The position numbers and the translations under genes were made by a program. Of a stretch of 64,000 nucleotides of DNA, positions 60,421-64,000 are shown in pieces. Numbering within the stretch: the first letter of the stretch is position 1; every line of letters begins with the position of its first letter. The notes below the pieces were generated by a model that did no database searches, was not told the origin of the DNA, and worked only from the letters and a program-made list of their open reading frames with translations. Source of the stretch: Rosa chinensis (Eukaryota > Streptophyta > Magnoliopsida > Rosales > Rosaceae); NCBI RefSeq assembly GCF_002994745.2, contig NC_037094.1, forward strand, positions 67,518,319 to 67,582,318, written 5' to 3'.

Positions 60421-60475
60421 GATGGGTATTTTAGTAGCTGATTGCTGCTGCTTTTGGAGGATCAGGAACCCGACC
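60197..60475. repeat. 23-bp direct repeats around the dioxygenase-derived piece
   Basis: The same 23 bases (core GGAGGATCAGGAACCCGACC) occur at 60197-60219 and 60453-60475. The DNA between them holds the dioxygenase start. This looks like an insertion with duplicated borders. Confidence 0.9.
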
Positions 60476-60517
60476 TCGGAGAAATGTGTTGGGACCATTG
60501 GTCACGAGCCTTGAGGG

Positions 60518-60525
60518 TTTTTATA
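60518..60525 (-). promoter_or_regulatory. Possible TATA box of the chimeric gene
   Basis: Minus strand TATAAAAA followed by CCCTCAAGG. Transcription starting 25-35 bp downstream would begin near 60490, upstream of the Met codon at 60420. Confidence 0.5.
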
Positions 60526-62516
60526 ATAGAGAGAGAATATCTGTGGCGAGGATTGGCCATGTCATCAGGGTCGAATGACCCGAATCGGTCGATCAAAAGT
60601 ACTTGTACTTTCGACGCGTTATGGACGCGTTATTGTGAAATACTGAAATGCATTTATAAGGGACAAATCTCTACTATCTTGGTGTCAAAGACTTCACCAA
60701 TTTTTTGAAGTCTCCAAATTGTCCATCACAAATACACAGTGCACTAAAATAAAAGATATCAAACATTGTGCGGGAGAGAGAAGAAAAGGAAAACTGCCGG
60801 TCGCATGTTTAGAAGTTTCGAGTTTCGGAGTTGTAAATTTTGGGTTGGAATATATTTGCAGACATTCCTTGAGTTGTTTCTTTTTTTTACTTTTAACCTA
60901 CTTGCAGTCAGACCATATCACTAGATTGGCTCCTCTACTCATTGGTACCAATAGAACAAACACAGCGATAACTAAAACTCTGCTCAATCAGGTAAACTAA
61001 TCTCCTTATACTACTTATCGGAATGTTTACTCTCTCCTGATCTCCCATCATTATCATTCTCTAATGAACACATATACTGGCATTTTGTTTTTAAGTTCTC
61101 TTATATATATATATGCACAACTGATTAGGGGTTTTAATGGGTTGTGTTAATTTTTGGGGTTTTGGTTTTCTTGGTTTATCTAGGTTAATGGGGGTTATAT
61201 GGTTTCTTGGCAGGTACAATCTACAATGTTCCTCAGGTAATTTGTAACATCATATATCATTTGTGAAGGTAAATCTCTCATAGTTATCATTTGTTATTAT
61301 TCCTGTGTTTTTCATAATCTCTAGATTTTCAGAAATTGTAAGTTGATACCTTGCTGAGCAATATTATTCCTTTTCTTTGGGTGATTCAGGAAGTACCATT
61401 CTTTCTAGGAACCAAACTAACTTCATGCAGAAATTGTACCAACTACAAAAACGAGTATAGGGTGTTACAAGTACTGATATTGAAGTGATTTTGGTTAATT
61501 CAAATTTTTGCTCTATTCAGAATTGAAATAATTAGTTTTAATACTGAAGGCTATTTCTATATTCACTAACTCCTCTTTTCCTTCTTCTTAGTGAAGTTGC
61601 TTCAAGAAATTCATACTAGAGTTTGCAATTTGGGTGTGAAGCAACTGCTTCAGCAATCTCATAGTTTTTCCTTTTGTTTTCCATCACTTTCAGCAGAGTA
61701 GGTACTATTTAAGATTGAGATTGAGACAGACTGCATCCAGGAAGCAAAGGCTCAAGCAATGGTAAATCCTTGATTTTTTTTTTGTTCATCTGTTCTATAA
61801 ATCGCTCTTTTAGGAATTGCCTTTTGAATAGAAACAACTGCAATATTATACTTTTCTATAATGTTGTATTATTATTTTTTAATTTGTCCTCAATTACCAA
61901 AGACATGTAAATAGGAAGCACTTTGGCATTTGTCATCAATTTTAGTTTTGGATTTTGAATTTGTTTCCTATTGTTTCATTCCACAATTAATAGACGTACA
62001 ATATGATTATCAGCACTTTGGAATATCAATTCTTTAGTTTTGAATTTTAGTTCAAATGTGTTTCAAGATAGCATGATTTGTTTGGTCAGCCACAATGCCT
62101 AAATTTTCATTATTTTTAGCTGTATTGGTGGATTGCAAGAAGTGAATTTCGAACTTTAATTTGCAGAGTCCACCCTTTTTGTTGAGGTAAAGAGACAAAC
62201 TAGGATTAAGTGATTCCATGGGTATGTAGTTTGTTATTGTTTATTTATTGATGCCCTATACTGTTTTCCTGTTTCATTTTGAAATCTTGATATGATACTT
62301 TTACTATCCAGTGAAACTATTTAGCCATGGCTCCAAGATGTTAGAAGAAATGAAGGAAGAAAAAGCAAGAGTGTGAAAGTGAGTGAGGAGGACATTTGGT
62401 CGAAGAAGCATGCAAAATTAGAAGGTGGGGACAAAAAAGAAGCAAAGCCTCTGTTGGAGGTGAAAAATTCCGTAAAGGAGTTTGACCCAACAATTAATGC
62501 GGACTGGAGCGGGAGC
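60526..62516. other. AT-rich spacer without recognised gene
   Basis: Several splice-like signals (CAGGTA) and short frames occur but none adds up to a known protein. At 62325-62515 an A/G-rich patch (MLEEMKEEKARV-like words) may be an exon remnant. Nothing further can be supported. Confidence 0.45.
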
Positions 62517-62946
62517 TGACCTGGGAACAATCGAGAAGCTTCCCTCGAGCGTTGACCTGGAGTTTGACCGTCAGCTCGAGGAGAAAGGGGGGGGAGTACC
62601 TGCAGAAAACTCTCCGATGCCTAAGTCAGTACGTTTCTTAATCGTGGAGTAGAGATAGTCGGAATCAGATGCCTTACCTCGATGTCGAGTAGCCTATTTA
62701 TAGGTGTACCTCGGCGTGGGCTGCAAGTAAACTTGCACAGTAAGTCGTAGTGACTTGACCGGCACACCACCATTAAGGCCGTATTCACTCCTGCATTAAC
62801 CGTCACTTATTGGCGGTCATGATTGCCATACTGAATGTCGCATTCATCGTCGCATTTACAGCTACATTAATTGTTGCATTTACCACTGTCATTACTTCCC
62901 TTTAATTTCCTTGATTATAGGGTCAAATTTATTGACCACCCCCACA
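62517..62946 (-). repeat. LTR (430 bp) of a minus-strand element running out of the window
   Basis: On the minus strand it starts TGTGGGGGTGG after a purine tract (GGAGAAAATTTGGGGGCAT), has a TATA box CTATAAATA (plus-strand 62695-62703) and ends GTTCCCAGGTCA. The order polypurine tract then TG indicates a 3' LTR with the interior to the right. The second LTR, and hence the target duplication, is beyond the window. Confidence 0.65.
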
Positions 62947-64000
62947 ATGCCCCCAAATTTTCTCCTTGGGAATTCATCCCAAGAGAAAATTTCCAAAGCT
63001 CAAATTTCTCTATCCACATCTTTATATTTCTCTTTGGGCACCCTCTTTGAATTTCATCTAGGCCTTCCTCATGTTGAAAATGTAGATGCCCGTATAAGAA
63101 GATCCTCCTTCCTTGTTTAGAGTCGGCATCTCATCTCATCGACGACGCCGATGCCGACGCCGACGTGCCCAAATCAGGACTCAAATCTGCCTTTGTCTTG
63201 CAGCCATTCTAGTATCGGGTCTTCGAGTTGCGGACTCGTCTTCTTGTGGCGTCTCCGGTGCCTCGCCCACAACGCCGAAGCCTAGTTTCTAGTCTTACCT
63301 GCGCTCGGTGCCCCTACTGAGCTGCCTTGTTCCTAAGCCGTGCCCCCAGCGCAGCTCAAACCAGACTCTAAGCTTGAGGTACCCTACTGCGAAACTCTTC
63401 CTCTTTTCCCTTCTTAGTCACCTAACATTCTGCTACGTCAGCCTCGAAGTCATTGACGTCTTCTTCACAATGACCATGACGTCGACGTCGGCGTAGGCGT
63501 CGATGACGTCTTCTTTAATGTCTGTGGCGTCAACCTCGACAATGGTGACTTTTCCTCAATAACCTCGGTGTCAACCTCGACGTCGGCGCCAACCTCGACG
63601 TTGATGACTTCTTTCGCAATAATCTGGACGTCGGTGACGTCTTTCTCAATAACCTCGACGTCGGCGCTAACCTCGACGTCGACTCCAACCTCGACATCAG
63701 TGACGTGTTTCGCAATAACCTCAGTGTCGACCTCAACATTGGCGTCTCGTCGTCAGCCCTTGATGTCAACCTCGACGTCGGCGTAGGCGTAGGCGTCTAT
63801 TTTGATGAAGGCAAGGGAGTCTCGACGTCGGCGTAGGCGTCTACTATGATGAAGGCAAGGGCGTCTCGACGTCGGCGTCCATTTCGATAAGGGTGCCTTG
63901 ATGTCCGGGTCCATTTCGACAAGGGTGCCTCGAAATCGAAGTCTATTTCGACGAGGGTGTCTCGAAATCGACTCTCCTATGAGCCCCGAAATCGGCGTCT
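62947..64000 (-). mobile_element. Interior of the same LTR element, with a CGACGTCGGCG minisatellite
   Basis: From about 63440 to the window end, units such as AACCTCGACGTCGGCG, CAATAACCTCGACG, TAGGCGTCTA and TTTCGACAAGGGTGCCTCGA repeat irregularly with a spacing of 15-60 bp. CGACGTCG is self-complementary. No gag or pol motif is seen in the part inside the window. Confidence 0.6.

Noticed and set aside
63530..63786. STSAPTS and SRLLRK frames at the right edge
   Set aside because: Both strands are open because of the CGACGTCGGCG repeat.

Overview
The window is plant nuclear DNA, most likely from a woody or herbaceous rosid. Rosaceae is my guess from the look of the transposons and the gene family members; that is inference, not proof. 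Genes are intron-rich, with GT-AG introns and one GC-AG intron. They are separated by AT-rich DNA holding many plant transposons: Copia, a non-autonomous Ty3/gypsy-like element, hAT, MULE or Pack-MULE, a MITE, and poly(A)-tailed retroposons.

Left part (1-9.4 kb): a TIR-NBS-LRR (TNL) resistance gene on the + strand. It is a pseudogene with several in-frame stops, a 7-bp duplication and a frameshift, and its C-terminal post-LRR domain is split by a 5.5-kb Copia element. The element has 207-bp LTRs and a perfect 5-bp target duplication (GATTC).

Middle part (11-42 kb): five intact housekeeping or regulatory genes. They are a chloroplast glutamyl endopeptidase (-, 10 exons), LIP5/VTA1 (+, 6 exons), CP12 (+, 1 exon), a group S1 bZIP factor (-) with its conserved sucrose-control uORF, and VPS51 (+, 20 exons). 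Between them lie a hAT element with an internal minisatellite (perfect 8-bp duplication GTGTCATG), a PIF/Harbinger-like MITE, two poly(A) retroposons (one with a perfect 17-bp duplication), and a Pack-MULE-like element carrying a piece of a RING E3 ligase gene.

Right part (43-64 kb): a rearranged region. A segment holding the 3' part of a C2-GRAM (VASt) gene is repeated at least three times, and all copies look dead. Between the copies sits the 3' end of a TOPLESS-related gene, cut in an exon by a 6.26-kb non-autonomous LTR element. Its two 1,649-bp LTRs look identical, so this is a very young insertion. Another unclassified element and a MULE with about 100-bp inverted ends are nested in the third C2-GRAM copy. 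At 59.7-60.4 kb there is an open chimeric gene: the N-terminus of a 2-oxoglutarate dioxygenase fused to a four-helix membrane protein, with 23-bp direct repeats on either side of the fused piece. The window ends in an LTR and a CGACGTCGGCG-type minisatellite.

The intact genes do not form a pathway. LIP5 and VPS51 both serve endomembrane traffic, and the endopeptidase and CP12 both act in the chloroplast, but each looks independently transcribed.
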